Source: Caprimulgus europaeus
Taxonomy: Eukaryota; Chordata; Aves; Caprimulgiformes; Caprimulgidae
Direction of reading: 5' to 3'
Length of the DNA: 64,000 bases
NCBI GenBank assembly: GCA_907165065.1
Contig: OU015528.1
Coordinates: 43,019,515-43,083,514, forward strand
Every line of letters starts with the position of its first letter. Within the stretch, counting starts at the first letter, position 1. Of this stretch, positions 13,509 to 26,330 are shown in pieces. The position numbers were made by a program, and so were the translations under genes. The notes below the pieces were generated by a model, which saw only the letters and a program-made list of their open reading frames with translations, searched no databases and was not told where the DNA came from.

Positions 13509-16500
13509 TTACAAGTCTTCTGTTAAAAATGCATACAGAAAGTACTGCTGCACATATCACCACAATACTATCAAATAAATATTTTATCCAGCACCAATAA
13601 AGGGTAAGTACAGCATGGTCATCAACTTATAAAGGTCATCAATACATATAATAAGAGATGAAGGCATAAAGTAGATCCTTTCCCCACATTCACTCAATCA
13701 CACTCTCTTCTTCCTCTAGCACTGTTTAACTTTTAAAAGCACAAATATATTACTCTCAAGGCTGCACTTTCAAAGTTTTGTTAGATGTGAATGTTATCAA
13801 GTAAAAATCTGGAAGTTTAAAGTGTTAAGAGCTACCTTGTAGCTGCAGAAAGAAAAGGTAAAGTGGAGTGTGCATCAGTGATCAATCTATGAAGTAGAAT
13901 CATCCAATGGTTCACTTGAAAGGACAAACATGAAAGAACCTCCTGTTTGAGTTTATATTATATCCACATTTAACAGGTGCTCCACAGTATTCTTGTGTTC
14001 TTCCAATGAAATAACATTATCTAAGTAGCTGGATTCCCATCCAGCATGTACCTTCAGGTAGGTGGCTGTACAGTAGGGGAATCCTGCTGACCAGGATGCA
14101 AATTTTGCTCCCAGCTTAGTGAGTCATCTTGATGTACATCAAAATCTTACTTCTATTGTCAATTTATGCTGAACTTCAGCTGTTGAGTCATATGTTTCCA
14201 CTTACTTTTCTCCTAAATATTTATTTCATAAAGCATTACTCAAAAAGAAAATAGCAGAGAAGACAGTTTCTTTATATATTTTTACATTTGAAATTGCCTC
14301 TAGTATTTTAAGTCTATTCACTCAGAAATACAATGGGGTAACATACAGTACATTAAGTTAAAACTTTTAAGGTAGCAAATGCTCAATAGCTATAGACATG
14401 AAAGATCTCTTCAAATATCTGCCAAGAGAGCAATATAATGGTTTAATCTGTAAAAATACACAGTCCCTAACATAAGCATGAATTTTACAGTGCCTTTGGA
14501 AGTGAGTCTACTGAAGCAGTTTCTCTACATGAATCAAAGTACTGTAACAGGGAAGTTTGTAAAATAACTCATCCTACCTTAAAATAAACTAAAATCTCTG
14601 GGTAATGCATGCACATTGCATTCAAAAACTGTTTAGGATGGTAAGTGTCAGCATTAATTTTAAATTAGTAAAGTACTTGTACTACATGTTCATTCTTTGT
14701 CTTTTAGACTTAATTATACAAGAGGTCTGTACATTGAGTTCAACAGAGGACAAATTGAGTGGCAGACATTACTTCATAGTGAAATGGGACTGCTCCATTT
14801 CTGTTGAACTGGGAAAGCGTACAACTGGAGTCCAGATGATACAATTATGTATATAGTGGCATATAGTATGCCACTTTGCAGTGTTCCAGAATGAAATGGC
14901 CTTATGATCTCTAACACTGGAGCAATGCTTCCTGATCAAACTCACAGCACTCTTACCAAGCATAATCCCAGTTCTACAATTGGATCTATTCAGGTCACTT
15001 TCACGTACATAAAGTCCTGAAAGTCTTTAGCAGACCTTTGTGAAAGTCCATCTGGCAGCAGCCTAGATATGAATATGACACAAAACCGATACAAAGGGGA
15101 TAACACTTCCCAAGTTAAAAATTTAAAAGAAAAAAGGAAACATCATTGCGATAACCAGAGAAATTCAGAAAAGGAAAGAGGAGTAAAGGCTAAAAAGCAC
15201 AGGCTCAGCATTTTTATTATGGACTCTGGTGCCACTTACAATGCATGTCTACAGAATATCTGCACTTCTGTCAACAATTTTTGACGTGCTCTCAGGGGAA
15301 AACTGTATCGAATGGCTAAGTCCAAGCACCCAATTGCAAAATCTGTTTCCAGTCACATTCCAAGGCACGTATCTTGACCCTAATAGATGATTTCCAAAGA
15401 CGTCACCATGTTGAATGGCAACAAATTTGCAGTTGCAAATACAACTGATCTTTTAGCATTTCCATAACCAGGATATGAATTGTGAAGCCTATGCCTTCTA
15501 ACCATCTAAACTTGATTCATCCTCAGTCAAATTCTCAACCCTATTCCAAACTTAATTCAGACCATAATATCTTCATATATTTTAAAAGTACAAATGACAA
15601 GGTCCATAGCAAAGCACTGTCCTTGGGGGGTCATTCCTAAGAAGTTGCCTGCTAATTTTAGCAATCCAGAGGATATTTTTAATCCATGGGATCTTTAGTC
15701 TCTCCCCAGGATGAGCCTCCATTATTCAGGTAGAAGGAAGGTGTGATAAACAATGAATCACAGAAATCAATCCCTAATTGCCATTAGGGAAAAAAAACAA
15801 AAAAGTTTTGTGACACTTTTTCTGTTTCTAGTAATGCACTGTTATTATCAAAATTTTCTTTCTTATATATATATAAAGATGTTTTATCTAAATTCTAAAA
15901 ATAGTAACCTTAAGGCTCAGGAAATAATATAACAATCAAAAGCAGCCTCATCCTTTTACAATTTTGGCCTTTTACACCCTGTGAGAAAAGTTAAAACTGG
16001 CTACAAAAATAAAATAAGAAACAAAGTGTTCCCTAAACTCTTGTCCTAGAGTTGTACTTTAGTATATAATTGACATAAATGTAGCTTAAGGAACAAGATA
16101 CGCAGTCTTTTAAGAAATTTTACAGGTCTTTTTCACTTACCCTTTGCTCACAATGAATATATTAAGCACTTGTTCAGAAGAATCAATTTTAATTTAATCA
16201 GAAATATTTCTCATTTATTACTAATTTATCACAATAAAAGCAATATTAAAATTTATATTAAATTGAAAATTAAGCTTTTAAAACTAAATTTGAGTACTGG
16301 TAACATGCATAATACTTTTGAAACTTTGTAAGTCCTCTACACTCTTACTTGATCTGTTGAGAAAGAAATGGACTAAGCAGCAACCCTGAAAATTCACACG
16401 TACACCCTCATAAATAAAGAAGGCTTGAGATAAAGCTGAAAACACTATTTTAGGAAATCTTATTATAAATATAGAGCTACAATGTCATAATACAAGTCAA

Positions 16501-19500
16501 CTAAGATTACATGAACAGTTGTATCTAATTTGGTCAGTGAGCTAAAGTCATAAAGCTTGCATAAGCACAGTGTTGGTTTGGAATATATTGCATCAGTTAT
16601 TTAATTTAAGAAGACAACAAACTAAGTAATACAGCAAAAGAGAAAAAAAAGCCAGCCTTCAGATGACTGAAGAGACAAAAGAGACAATTACAATACAATG
16701 ACATAGCCATAAGCTGAAGAGACATAGTCTATCAATCCTAGCAATAGACAGATCAGAAAAATCCTAAAATGATTCCTCTTCTTCCTGAGAAAGGTTTAAT
16801 CACCACATAAGAGAACATTTTTTTTTTCCTGTGGAGGAGTCCAAAAGAGCTGGATTTGCTGGAAATAGTGAACTTTAATAAAACAATGGACAAACTAACT
16901 CTTACTTTGGTTCAACATTACAAGCAGCAACAATGCAAAAGGTATTAATTTACAGCATACTTACACTAAACACTACTCCCATCAATATTTTAACAGTTGT
17001 CATCAAGAGAATAGTAAAACCAGAGCCTCATTACACTGAAAGATGTGAAGCTGTTAACACACATCTCAATAAGAAGTTGCATTTCAGACTCAAACACTCC
17101 CAGGCTTTGATTTGAAACTGCCCACATTTGTTGTCTCTCGGGACATAGTTCAGTAACCATTTACTCAGCTTCTATTGGGAATGAGCAGTAGTTATAATTT
17201 AGTAACTAACACCTGATCTACTAACTGTGAGAGGACCTCTAGGAAGAAAAATTGGGTTTATTCTGTGTAAGTGCATTTTTTCATTTATATTAATAAAATT
17301 TGGGAAAGATATCTTAAATTACCATTAAGAAAAACTACAATGCTAGTGAATGCATTCTCAAGACTACCTGCATACATGCACTGGACTCCTCTCATATTAG
17401 TTGTATGAGGGGAAGAAACCCAAATCTTTACAAAAAAATAAACAGACAACTTTCCACAAATACTCATCAAAACATGCAATTTAAATAATTTACATTTAAA
17501 TCAATTAAAACATCTAAGTAGTAAATATAGATTGTGCCATAAAGAAAAACACTCACTCAGAGTACTGGTGAGAGAAACAACTAGAAGTTCCCTACTTGGC
17601 TGTTCCTAATTTGGAGCTTACTGGGTCTCAATTCTCCAACCATCTGTACATTCTGATGATCTTTCTCAAGTACAAATTATATCTCACAGGACCTGGAAAG
17701 TTTTCCAGAGACAGTTTGTCAAAATAAATAAAATTTCTGAGTAAAACTTACTTTTTTAGGGAAAAAAAAAATTGAAGAAGTCCTAGCTAGCTCTAATAAC
17801 ATATTTTTGTTTGACTCCATCCCCCATATCAATGCCATTTTATTATAACCATACCCAGAAAACTTACTCCAACTGCTCAGAGCTGAGCAACAGAACCCCA
17901 AACATATAGAAACCACTAGGCTAAAATCCAAAGTGATCTGCTACTGCTATCAACATGTAAATTTACATGTAAATCTTCTGATTGCCCACAAAATATCCTT
18001 GTATGATTTTCTATGTGCACAACCAAAACAGGCACACATCAGTGCCTTTGACCCCAGCCAAGTCCTTATGCACAGCTTAAATGCTACCTTCTGCTGGGCC
18101 TCTTAACACTAGGAGGATCAACTGTTAAATTGTAAAGAGCTCTGGTGCATTTATCTAGCAACAGCAGCTAAACCATAGTCTGAAACAAAAGCACTGAAAT
18201 AAAAGTGGTAATACCAGGCCTTACTGTAATTTGGCTCCAAAGCTGGTAACACATTCAGTCCTCATATATTCTCTTTAAATACAGAGCAATGATCAGCTTG
18301 TATGTCTAGGTGTTCTCAAGTAGCCCATAACCAATCTTATACTCCTGTAATGAGTCATAAAGATGATGATAACTAATTCTGATTAAAACATGGTGGGGTA
18401 CCTATTATGAGTCTACTCCACCCACATTGACCTGTAGATCTGGTTTTTTTTAAAGGTTGTTTCATATAAGGAAGGTAAACCCTGACTAAACACATCAGGG
18501 TGAAAAGCCAACATTTTGGAATGAAGCCTCCATCTGAAAACAGTAGACAGGAACATTCAGGGTTTTTTAATTGCCTTCTCTGATACCTCACCTTTAGAGT
18601 AATCACTTTTTCCAGTAAGTTGGTTGAAACCTCCAACATAACAGTCCTCAAAATATTGTTCAGATATTTAAGAAGTCACTATGCTGTACTACCAAGATTT
18701 ACCTTTGACATTCCAACAGACATAAGAGTAAAGTTTAATCACTGTTTGCTTTTCACACAGAATTATCTTTATTAATTATCTCAAATATTTCTTGAACTTA
18801 CAGCTACACAAAATAACTTCCACTCCTGTTGAGCACAGCTTCTCATAAAGCATAGCTTGGCCAAGCCTCCAATGTTTTTTGTGCCACAAATTGCTATGTT
18901 TTTCTACACAGTTAAAAAAGATGTGCATTATCAGACAAGCTCTTCTATTAGATATATACAGCGTCATACCAGAAATAGACAGGCTCAAATATTATCAACT
19001 TGGCTACCGAAACATACCAAAATAAACATAATAAATAAATTACCTGTTTCGTGGGACTTGAGTACCAAGTCTAGCCAAGCAGACTTCCATTAGATTAGGA
19101 AAGAAAACCGTTTAAATGGCAGTCTATCCTTCCATTTTTTATGCATCTGTTAATAATAGAGTGTAACTACCATTTTGCTATTCACCTGGCTTCTAAGAGA
19201 TAGGCTCTGCCAAAAAGAACTGCATGGTTTTGAGGTAATCCCACTAAAAACACTTTCTCTCACCCCACTGCTGGAAAATACACTCCGCAGTAGATTTAGC
19301 CAAACAGAACACGTGCCTATCTTTCGGCAACCCAGTTCACAGTAACATTTCCTCTGTACCTTAAACTAGGACCCTGGAGCAGTTGATATTGGGTACAGGC
19401 TTGCTGCTGCTGCTCCTATGGGAGTGATAACATTTTAACCACAGGTAGACTTCCAAAACAATTCAGGTATTTACACAGCTTTGAATCAATTATGTCCTAT

Positions 19501-20093
19501 TTTCCCAAGAAGCCTAACTACTCAAAACTTAGACATATTTTTGCCCCATTTTATTCAGAAAACTGAGTGAGAACCAATGAGGAGCCTACCCATACTACTA
19601 TAATCTTAATGGAGCCACACTTACAATTTCCAATGTTTGCAGGTAAAGCAGGATTTCACTGCCATCACTGGAAGGCATAACTTCATCACTGAACAAACCT
19701 AGTAACTCATATAGTCTCTCCAAATAACATACATTTATACCAAAAATATTCTACTGCCAGAATTAACTCAAAACTCAAATAACAAGAGTATTGTGGCAAT
19801 GAATTTATTACTAAGGAACCCATTGTGAAATACATTGTTTGTGGGAAGAATATTTATGAACACAAAAATAAACAACAGGACATCCCACTAACAAAGCCTT
19901 ACAGGCTAAGGAGCTTAAATTCAAGTTTAAAATTGCATAACCTCAGAGAATCTGAAATATGCAACAATTATCTTAATTCATACTTACTTATTTCATGGAG
20001 TCTGGCCAAATCCTTGGGGTTTTAGGTCGTCTCTAAGATAAAGAGAAAAGAATTTTGCATCAGTTTAAAAAAAAGTCTTTTTCAGAACTTAGA
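13509..20093. other. Intergenic AT-rich sequence
   Basis: No gene was recognised. It contains a short hairpin at 14855-14875 (8-bp stem), a very AT-rich patch near 16185-16280, and an 18-bp perfect palindrome at 17953-17970. Parts of it, for example 16921-16980 and 19561-19620, have more A than T and more C than G on the + strand. Confidence 0.5.
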
Positions 20094-20192
20094 ACCATAG
20101 AATCATAGAATGTTGAGTTGGAAGGGACCCACAAGGATCTCCAACTCTTGCCCTAGCATAGGACAATCCCAAGATTCAGACCATACTTCTTC
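20094..20192 (-). mobile_element. CR1 LINE 3' fragment, short
   Basis: The + strand reads ACCATAGAATCATAGAATG, then TTGGAAGGGACCCACAAGGA, then a CCAACTC segment and GGACAATCCCAAGATTC. This is the reverse complement of a CR1 3' end, of a different subfamily from the copies at 13.3 and 40.7 kb. About 100 bp are left. Confidence 0.85.
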
Positions 20193-23100
20193 AGTAGTTT
20201 TACGAAATTTGAGTATCATCAATCCAGCTTTATTGTAAAAGCCAAATAAAATATGCTAAATAGTTCTGTAAAACACTAATTTTCCTATTTTGCTAAAAGA
20301 AGTTCAGTTTTAAGCAAATCCAAACCAATCGCGATTCACTGAGCCCATAAAAGCACACAAAAGCATACAATACTCAATATATAAAAATAAACATAGCTGT
20401 ATTTAATTGATCTCCCCCTCTACACTCACTGGTGACTATTATTTATCCCCATTTGTAAGCCTTTAATGCAAAACTGTCTTTTCTGGGAGGGTCACTCTTA
20501 CCAGGCATCAAAGCAATGCTAACCATACTTTTTCATTAAAACAAATATTACAAAGCTTGGCAGACAGTATTAGTGTAATTGCATACAGTACATACAAGTT
20601 CAACGATAACAAAACAAAGGAAAAGATATTTGCTGGCAGCTGTAATAGTGCTCTAGATTCACCTGAAAATAAGAGAGCCCTGTAGATGGGGAATGTAACC
20701 TTTACCATAATGAGCACGTACATGTATTCTCTTTAAAGTGCATTTTACAACAGATTCAGGAGGTGATCTGGCTCTAAGGCAAAAGACAAAATGGGACTTA
20801 CTATATAAAAGCTGCATTATGCAGAAGCATGATTTAGAAATAAATGTGTGCTATTTTTTAAAGTTCTTGCTGTTCAGTGTTTACCAGAAGAGAGTGTGTG
20901 TATGATTTGGCAAGCTTTCTGCATATTATTTGGCACTTAGAAGTATTTTAAGACTAATGCTGGAATTTGCATAACTGCTAAATCATTAGAAAGATGACAT
21001 TTTAAGTTTGCAGGGAAGTTAGCTTGGCACTGTTCTCATTTGCTTCCTTACAGATAACCACAGAGGAGCATAAAATCTCAGAAGAATCACTGCTCCCTCC
21101 AGTTATATCTTAGGGGAGTGTATCACCTTAAATAAGAACTAACCTGATGACTACTTACCTTTTCCATACACCAAACTTTCTTATATTCAAATATGTTTCA
21201 GATTTTTTTCTAGGTTTGGGAAAGGTGCTAACCAGTCTGGCTGTCAGGTTAAGCTCACCAGCCTCAATGCTACAGTTGATCTAAGTTCTGCTGAAATGAT
21301 AACGGGGCCAAGAGCTGCAGGTACCTTTCCACCTGGCTACAGTGAGGCTGAATGAGGATTCACTGGTCCAGAAGCCCACACAATGCAGCACTAGAGGGAT
21401 GCATTCTTAATACACTGCTCCTGAACTTTTTGATTTTTGTGCTGGTTTAACTGTTGAATACCTAATAAATGTTATAACCATGACAGAACAAATGATCGCC
21501 TAGAATGATGATAACTAAAGACACTGGTTTCCCTAATGTAAAGTAATTCATTTGGTGTGCTCTTTGCAGAGTTGAGAAAAAAAACCTAAGTATCTACTTC
21601 TCTTCAGAGCAAATATTATGTAGAGGACTACAAGTACCTCCAAAGCAAATATTTCATTTTTATTAACCATAATAAACTAAGAGGGGAAAAGAAAGTTACA
21701 TAAGACTTGCCAGAATATAGTTATTGAACATTGCAGTCTCTAATCTTGGCAATAAATATAGGTCAAGGGAACTGGAAAATCTAATTACTCTGAAAATTTT
21801 TAAACTTGTTTCTTTCTTCCTAAGGAAAAGAAAATTGTCCCTTGCATTTAAGCAGACTTCACTTAACTCAAATTGTACCTACAGCTAAGTGGAAAGTTAT
21901 TTTTGTCTGAATGTAGAGGTTTTTGAACTTCCTTTAAAGAGTCTTTGTATCCTGCATTGTTTACTCAGGCCTGGTTCACACTTGTACTCGAGGTATCATG
22001 AGTTACTTCGCAATTACTATTGCTGTAGTGCAAAATCCAGAGACATTCTTCACAAAAACAAACAAAAAAACCCCACCCCTGAATAAAATAGACCTTTGGT
22101 ACCACACTATAGCAGTTCCTTTCAGTAATATACCCCATGCAATCATAATTTGATACCCAGTATTCACACACTGCATTAACAAAACATGAAGCAATGCATC
22201 ATTATTGCAAATATGAATATGTGATAGCATTGTAAATGTTAATTATTTACTGATAATTTGACTGATTCACATACAGTTGTTGCTGACTTCTGTGTATAGA
22301 CAGACCACTTAGATGCAGAAGATCAAAAACTTCAATAAAAACCCAACAACACAAAAACCTTGAAGATTCAAGCCTCTTGACAAGTCTAAATCCAAGGGCT
22401 TCTTCAGAATCACATCTCCAACAAAAAATATCATTTCAGGCATTTAAGATTAATTCCTAGCACAATTAATCTTGACCTTTCTCAAAAAAAAAAAAAAGAA
22501 AGAAAAAAAAGTATCTATCAAAACAAAAACTTTCAAGGTCAAAAAACCAAAACACCCTTCCACTTCACTTTTTAGGATTCATCTGTCGTTATTTTTAAAT
22601 ATTTTTTCATATTTACCAAGTTGGGTTTCTTCTAGCTTGTAAAATAAAAGGCTAATTACATATAGGCAGAAGTTAGGGCTTTCACGAAAACAAAGAGTGC
22701 CTCAACGAGTTTACAAATCACTGGAGCTGTTACTGCGTTTGAGGATACGTGGACTAGCAAATTTCACTACAGCCAGCCCACCGACTGGCCCGTCTCATGG
22801 AGCTGTCTCTTCCGGCCCTCACCTCTGTAGTACGTGACAAAGAAACCATCGCGTTGCACAACAGAGACAGGATTTGTGCGCTGTGTTCTGATTTGGCAGT
22901 CAAATGTTTCGTTTGTTTTTTGGGGGTGGGAGGGGTGAGTTGTACAAAAGTGCAAAATCTGGCCTAAGCTCATCTGATCTTTGGACACTGCTCTCGTTAA
23001 GTATAAATCCTACTTTTGAACTTCCTCCAATTGCAGAAGAGGTGAAGCCTCACAAACAGAAAAAAGATAATTCAGAAAAAGCCACATTGAAGACTTAAAA

Positions 23101-24580
23101 TGTGTTTCTCTTATAAGCTAAACTCTGAAACAGTAGCTCAAGGAACACTGCAGAGCAAAATTAGTTCTATCATAACAGGCCATTATAAAAAGCAGAGTAA
23201 CGGCAGGATTTTTTTGCTATATGCATTACATAAATGCACATCTATCCTGTTTGTAAAGATGTGCTTTTAATATTACACAGGAATATGGCAAAGGCGGCAA
23301 AGTAAACACATAAAATCTAAGAAATGTTGGTGTGATGACTAATTGTGCAATCTTAATCTGTAGCCCTTGAGTTTCATTACACCATACCACACTCCCTTTT
23401 CTGTATCACAGACAAGCTTATGAATATAAGCATTAAAAACATATTTATTCCTCAGCATTCTCAAAAGTTTCAGATCTCAGACATTTAAACTTTGAACTGA
23501 AAATTTCAGATACTAATTGGGTATTGGTCCGTCCCTCACAAAAAAATAATTTATTCTGACTAGGGATCCACTAAACACCTACTAAAATTTTATGTGGCCT
23601 GAGGCTTGACTAGGGACAGGTAGTAATAAATGAGACCTGGATCTCCACTGAATGAGGAGAAAAAGAAGAAATTTGATCTGCCAGTCCATTTGCTAAGTGG
23701 CAAAAGTGGCAGGGGGCTTCTTAAGAAAAATATGCTAGCAAATTAAATTTGGAGTTTCCTAATCTTTGGGTTTACAATTTTAACAAAATAATATAATTAA
23801 TACAACTGTGTGTTCCCTCCTTTAGTTTCCATGGTTTTCAAGTGTGATATTGCGCTGACTCATTGCACTTTAGTTCACGTTCTGAAGAATAGAAGGCCCA
23901 AATTTCAGAAACAGAGTAACAAGTGATGAAAAAACAATCACCCTTCAATGCATATAAAAAGTCTGATTTGTTGCAGATCAACAAAAGTAATTTGGGATTA
24001 AAAAAACAGGTGTTCTCATATATCCAGAGAGTAGGAAAGAAGTTTAAAGCACACTGGACCACTTTAAAAGCATAAAGGAGGCTACTGAACATAAGATTCA
24101 GAAGTAAGTTTATTAAACAGTTTGGATGGGCGTTTTCTACAAGTATGTAAGGGCACACTACCTCCCATCTGCCAACTCAACCAAGCAATCTTTCCTGCAC
24201 AAGCAGTAAATGCCTTGATGACTACTTGCAATCAACAGCTTCCAGGGGCATTGAAAAGAGTAGCATTTCCTTGTTTCGCTTTTGGGTTGGGTTTTGCAGG
24301 ATTTTGTGATGATAACAAAAACACCTAGGCTTTCATCCTACCAGATCATAATAAAAGTATGTGGGTAGTAGAGCTTATTCTGGCCTGCCACCAGGACTGG
24401 GAGGGCCTTCTGTCCGTCTTTAGCTCCTAAATAATGTTATCGCATAAACAACAAAATTGCATGGGCTGCCTGCTTTCCCAGCCTGCATACACCAGTGTCT
24501 TCTAAAAATAAGCTATCTTAAAACCGGATTAAGCTCACATCGGTAAAGCTACCCTCCTACTATAGCACTTGAGGCACGTG
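20193..24580. other. Sequence upstream of the NUDT4 CpG island
   Basis: AT-rich with no recognised exon. It holds an interrupted A-tract at 22484-22511 and a G-rich run (three G-tracts) near 22919-22936. The last few hundred bases before 24580 carry no obvious repeat. Confidence 0.5.
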
Positions 24581-25193
24581 AATCCTCCATCTACCGGGCC
24601 CGGCAGTAGGCAGAACCGCCCTGCCTTGCACACCCGCGCCGGGCTCCCTGCCACGGGGGCTGCCAGCAGGGACCGCATCCCCTCCCTGCTCGGAGAGCCG
24701 CCCTGGACAAAGGCCCGGCACCGCTGGAGCAGCGCCTACGGCAGACATCCCTGTGGAGCCGGCGGGATGGGACCGCCCGCGCCCGCCCCACAGGGACAGC
24801 GGGTCACACAAGCCCATGGAGCAGCCCCAGCACGCCCGCCCCCACCGCCGACCCAGCGGGACAACCGCAGCCGGTGGGACACCAGGAACGGACACGACCT
24901 GCGACCCTGCAGCGCTGCCGCCGCCTGGGCCGGTTCCTGCCAGCGCACGACGCTGGGAGGGAGGGCGGGGCCCCCCTCATTCCACGGCCTGCGCCCGGCA
25001 GGGCCAGGCGCAGCCCCGCCCCCAGCAAGGCCCCGCCAGTGACTAAGCACACCCGCCGCCGGGCCGTGACCGGCCTTTTACCGGCCTTTTACCTCCCCTC
25101 CCGGCCCCGGCCCCGCCTCTCCCCCCCGCCCGCTGCCGGGCCTGGCGCCTGCGCGGTGCGGCGCGGCGCGCGCGGGCGCAGGAATGTGCGTTA

Positions 25194-25204
25194 CGGTTAA
25201 ATAG
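25194..25204 (+). promoter_or_regulatory. NUDT4: TATA-like element, possible core promoter
   Basis: GGTTAAATAG is the only AT-rich core-promoter-like motif in this part of the island. It would place transcription start near 25225-25235. CpG-island promoters often lack a working TATA box and start at several sites, so this is a weak inference. Confidence 0.3.
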
Positions 25205-25315
25205 TGGGCGCAGAGGCGGCCGCCGCGGCGCTTAGAGCCGGCGGGTGGGTGCGAGGCCGTGGCTGAGGATCGAGCTGGGCTGGGCCGAGCCGGGCGGGGC
25301 GGCGAGGGAGCCTCC

Positions 25316-25366
25316 ATGGCGCGGCGGGGCTTCTGGGGCGGTGGCAGCGACGCGGCGCTGCTGTGA
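25316..25366 (+). CDS. Upstream ORF in the NUDT4 leader (16 codons)
   Basis: ATG at 25316 opens a 16-residue frame, MARRGFWGGGSDAALL, ending at TGA 25364-25366. It lies 142 bases before the main start and in the same frame. The context is weak at -3 (T) but has G at +4, so leaky scanning is likely. It counts only if transcription starts upstream of 25316, which the sequence suggests but does not prove. It may lower translation of NUDT4; a function for the peptide itself is not implied. Confidence 0.35.
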   Translation: MARRGFWGGGSDAALL

Positions 25367-25507
25367 CAGGAGCTTGGCAGCTGGGATTGGCCTTCCTCCT
25401 GCCGCACTCCCGAGCCGGGGGCCCGTGCCGGCGTCCCGGGGGCGCGGCGGCGCTCGGAGAGCGGAGTCGTGGCGGCAGCCGGAGGCAGCCGGCGTGTCAC
25501 CGCATCT

Positions 25508-25606
25508 ATGATGAAGTTTAAACCGAACCAGACGCGGACGTACGACCGGGAGGGCTACAAGAAGCGGGCGGCGTGCCTCTGCTTCCGCAGCGAGCGGGAG
25601 GACGAG
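25508..25606 (+). CDS. NUDT4: NUDT4 (DIPP2) coding exon 1, residues 1-33
   Basis: This exon encodes the N-terminus of diphosphoinositol polyphosphate phosphohydrolase 2, a cytosolic Nudix enzyme that removes beta-phosphates from inositol pyrophosphates such as PP-InsP5 and also cleaves diadenosine polyphosphates. The reading MMKFKPNQTRTYDREGY then KKRAACLCFRSEREDE matches vertebrate NUDT4 almost residue for residue. The exon ends GACGAG|GTGAGC, a strong donor, in phase 0. There are two adjacent ATG codons. The first (25508) has T at -3, a poor context; the second (25511) has A at -3. The family start is the double-methionine form, so 25508 is kept. The complete protein made from the five exons is 180 residues, the usual length of DIPP2-alpha. 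Confidence 0.97.
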
Positions 25607-26330
25607 GTGAGCCCGGCGAGCAGCCGCGCACGTGGGGCCGGGGGCGCCGGGCCTGGCCGCAGCTCCCGTTTTGCCGCCACCCGCTGGGCCCGCCTGTGCC
25701 GCGTGCGTTTGTTTGGCCAGGGGCGCGGGCCCCTCCTGGGGACACCCCCTGCACACGCAGAGTTGTGCCGGGGCTCTTCCCCGCGGCCCGGAGGAGGGGG
25801 CGATGCTGCGGAGCCGTGCGGGATCCCGGCCCGTAACCCGCACTGGGACCAGAGTCGGCGGCGGGCGGGGGCGGGGCGGGCGCGGTAGCTCCGCGAGGCG
25901 CCTCTCGCCCACCATCTTGGGGCGGCGCGGGGCGCGGGTCCGTGTGCACGGCGCTCTCCTTTGTGCGCGGCCGCGGCCCCACGGCGCGGGGGGCGGGGGA
26001 AGGTCAGCTCCCGGGGCGGAACCGGCCACCAGTGAAGCTGCCGGGCCTGCGGGGGACCCTTTGTATGCCCGAACCGCGCAGAAAAGCGGTTAATGTGTAA
26101 TGGCGTGTTGAGGGCAGGGCTGGAGTTGCCCTTAAGACGAGCCCCGTGCCGCACCTGGGCGGAATGAGAGAGTCTTGTATGAGGAAACCCTGCTCCTCTC
26201 ACCGGGAGAGTAAAATGGTGCTTAAAAACGTGCTGTGCAGGAGCTCGGGGGCGGGAGGAGTGTTGCCGTTCTGGCTGTAGAGGATCGCTCTCAGCCCGGG
26301 TTTTATGTTGCAGCAGGATCGGGCGGTGGC

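Larger units (their letters stand above)
24581..26330 (+). promoter_or_regulatory. NUDT4: CpG island and NUDT4 promoter region
   Basis: GC content and CpG density rise sharply at about 24585 and fall back near 26330, in an otherwise AT-rich window. The island covers the NUDT4 5' leader, coding exon 1 and the start of intron 1. It contains many GGGCGG-type Sp1 boxes (for example near 24965 and 25864-25882), a GCGC-rich stretch at 25150-25180 with NRF1-like half sites, and a CCATCTTG YY1-type core near 25913 inside intron 1. This is the structure of a ubiquitous, housekeeping-type promoter. Long open frames on both strands here come from the base composition. Confidence 0.85.

Noticed and set aside
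22909-22938. G-rich run considered as a G-quadruplex
   Set aside because: Only three G-tracts of three or more are present, one short of a standard four-tract motif.
23838-24328. Open frames of 68 to 106 codons just upstream of the CpG island
   Set aside because: No domain, no splice context and opposite-strand overlap; consistent with chance.
1-24580. Search for exons of EEA1, the next gene leftwards in human
   Set aside because: None of the open frames reads like EEA1 coiled coil or FYVE sequence, so no exon was called.
24569-25200. Overlapping open frames on both strands upstream of the NUDT4 start
   Set aside because: All show Pro/Arg/Gly-rich composition typical of CpG islands and none has a recognisable domain or splice support.
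25232-26029. Long minus-strand open frame (265 codons) across the CpG island
   Set aside because: It is antisense to NUDT4 exon 1, rich in Pro, Arg, Ala and Gly, and matches no domain. High GC content removes stop codons by chance.
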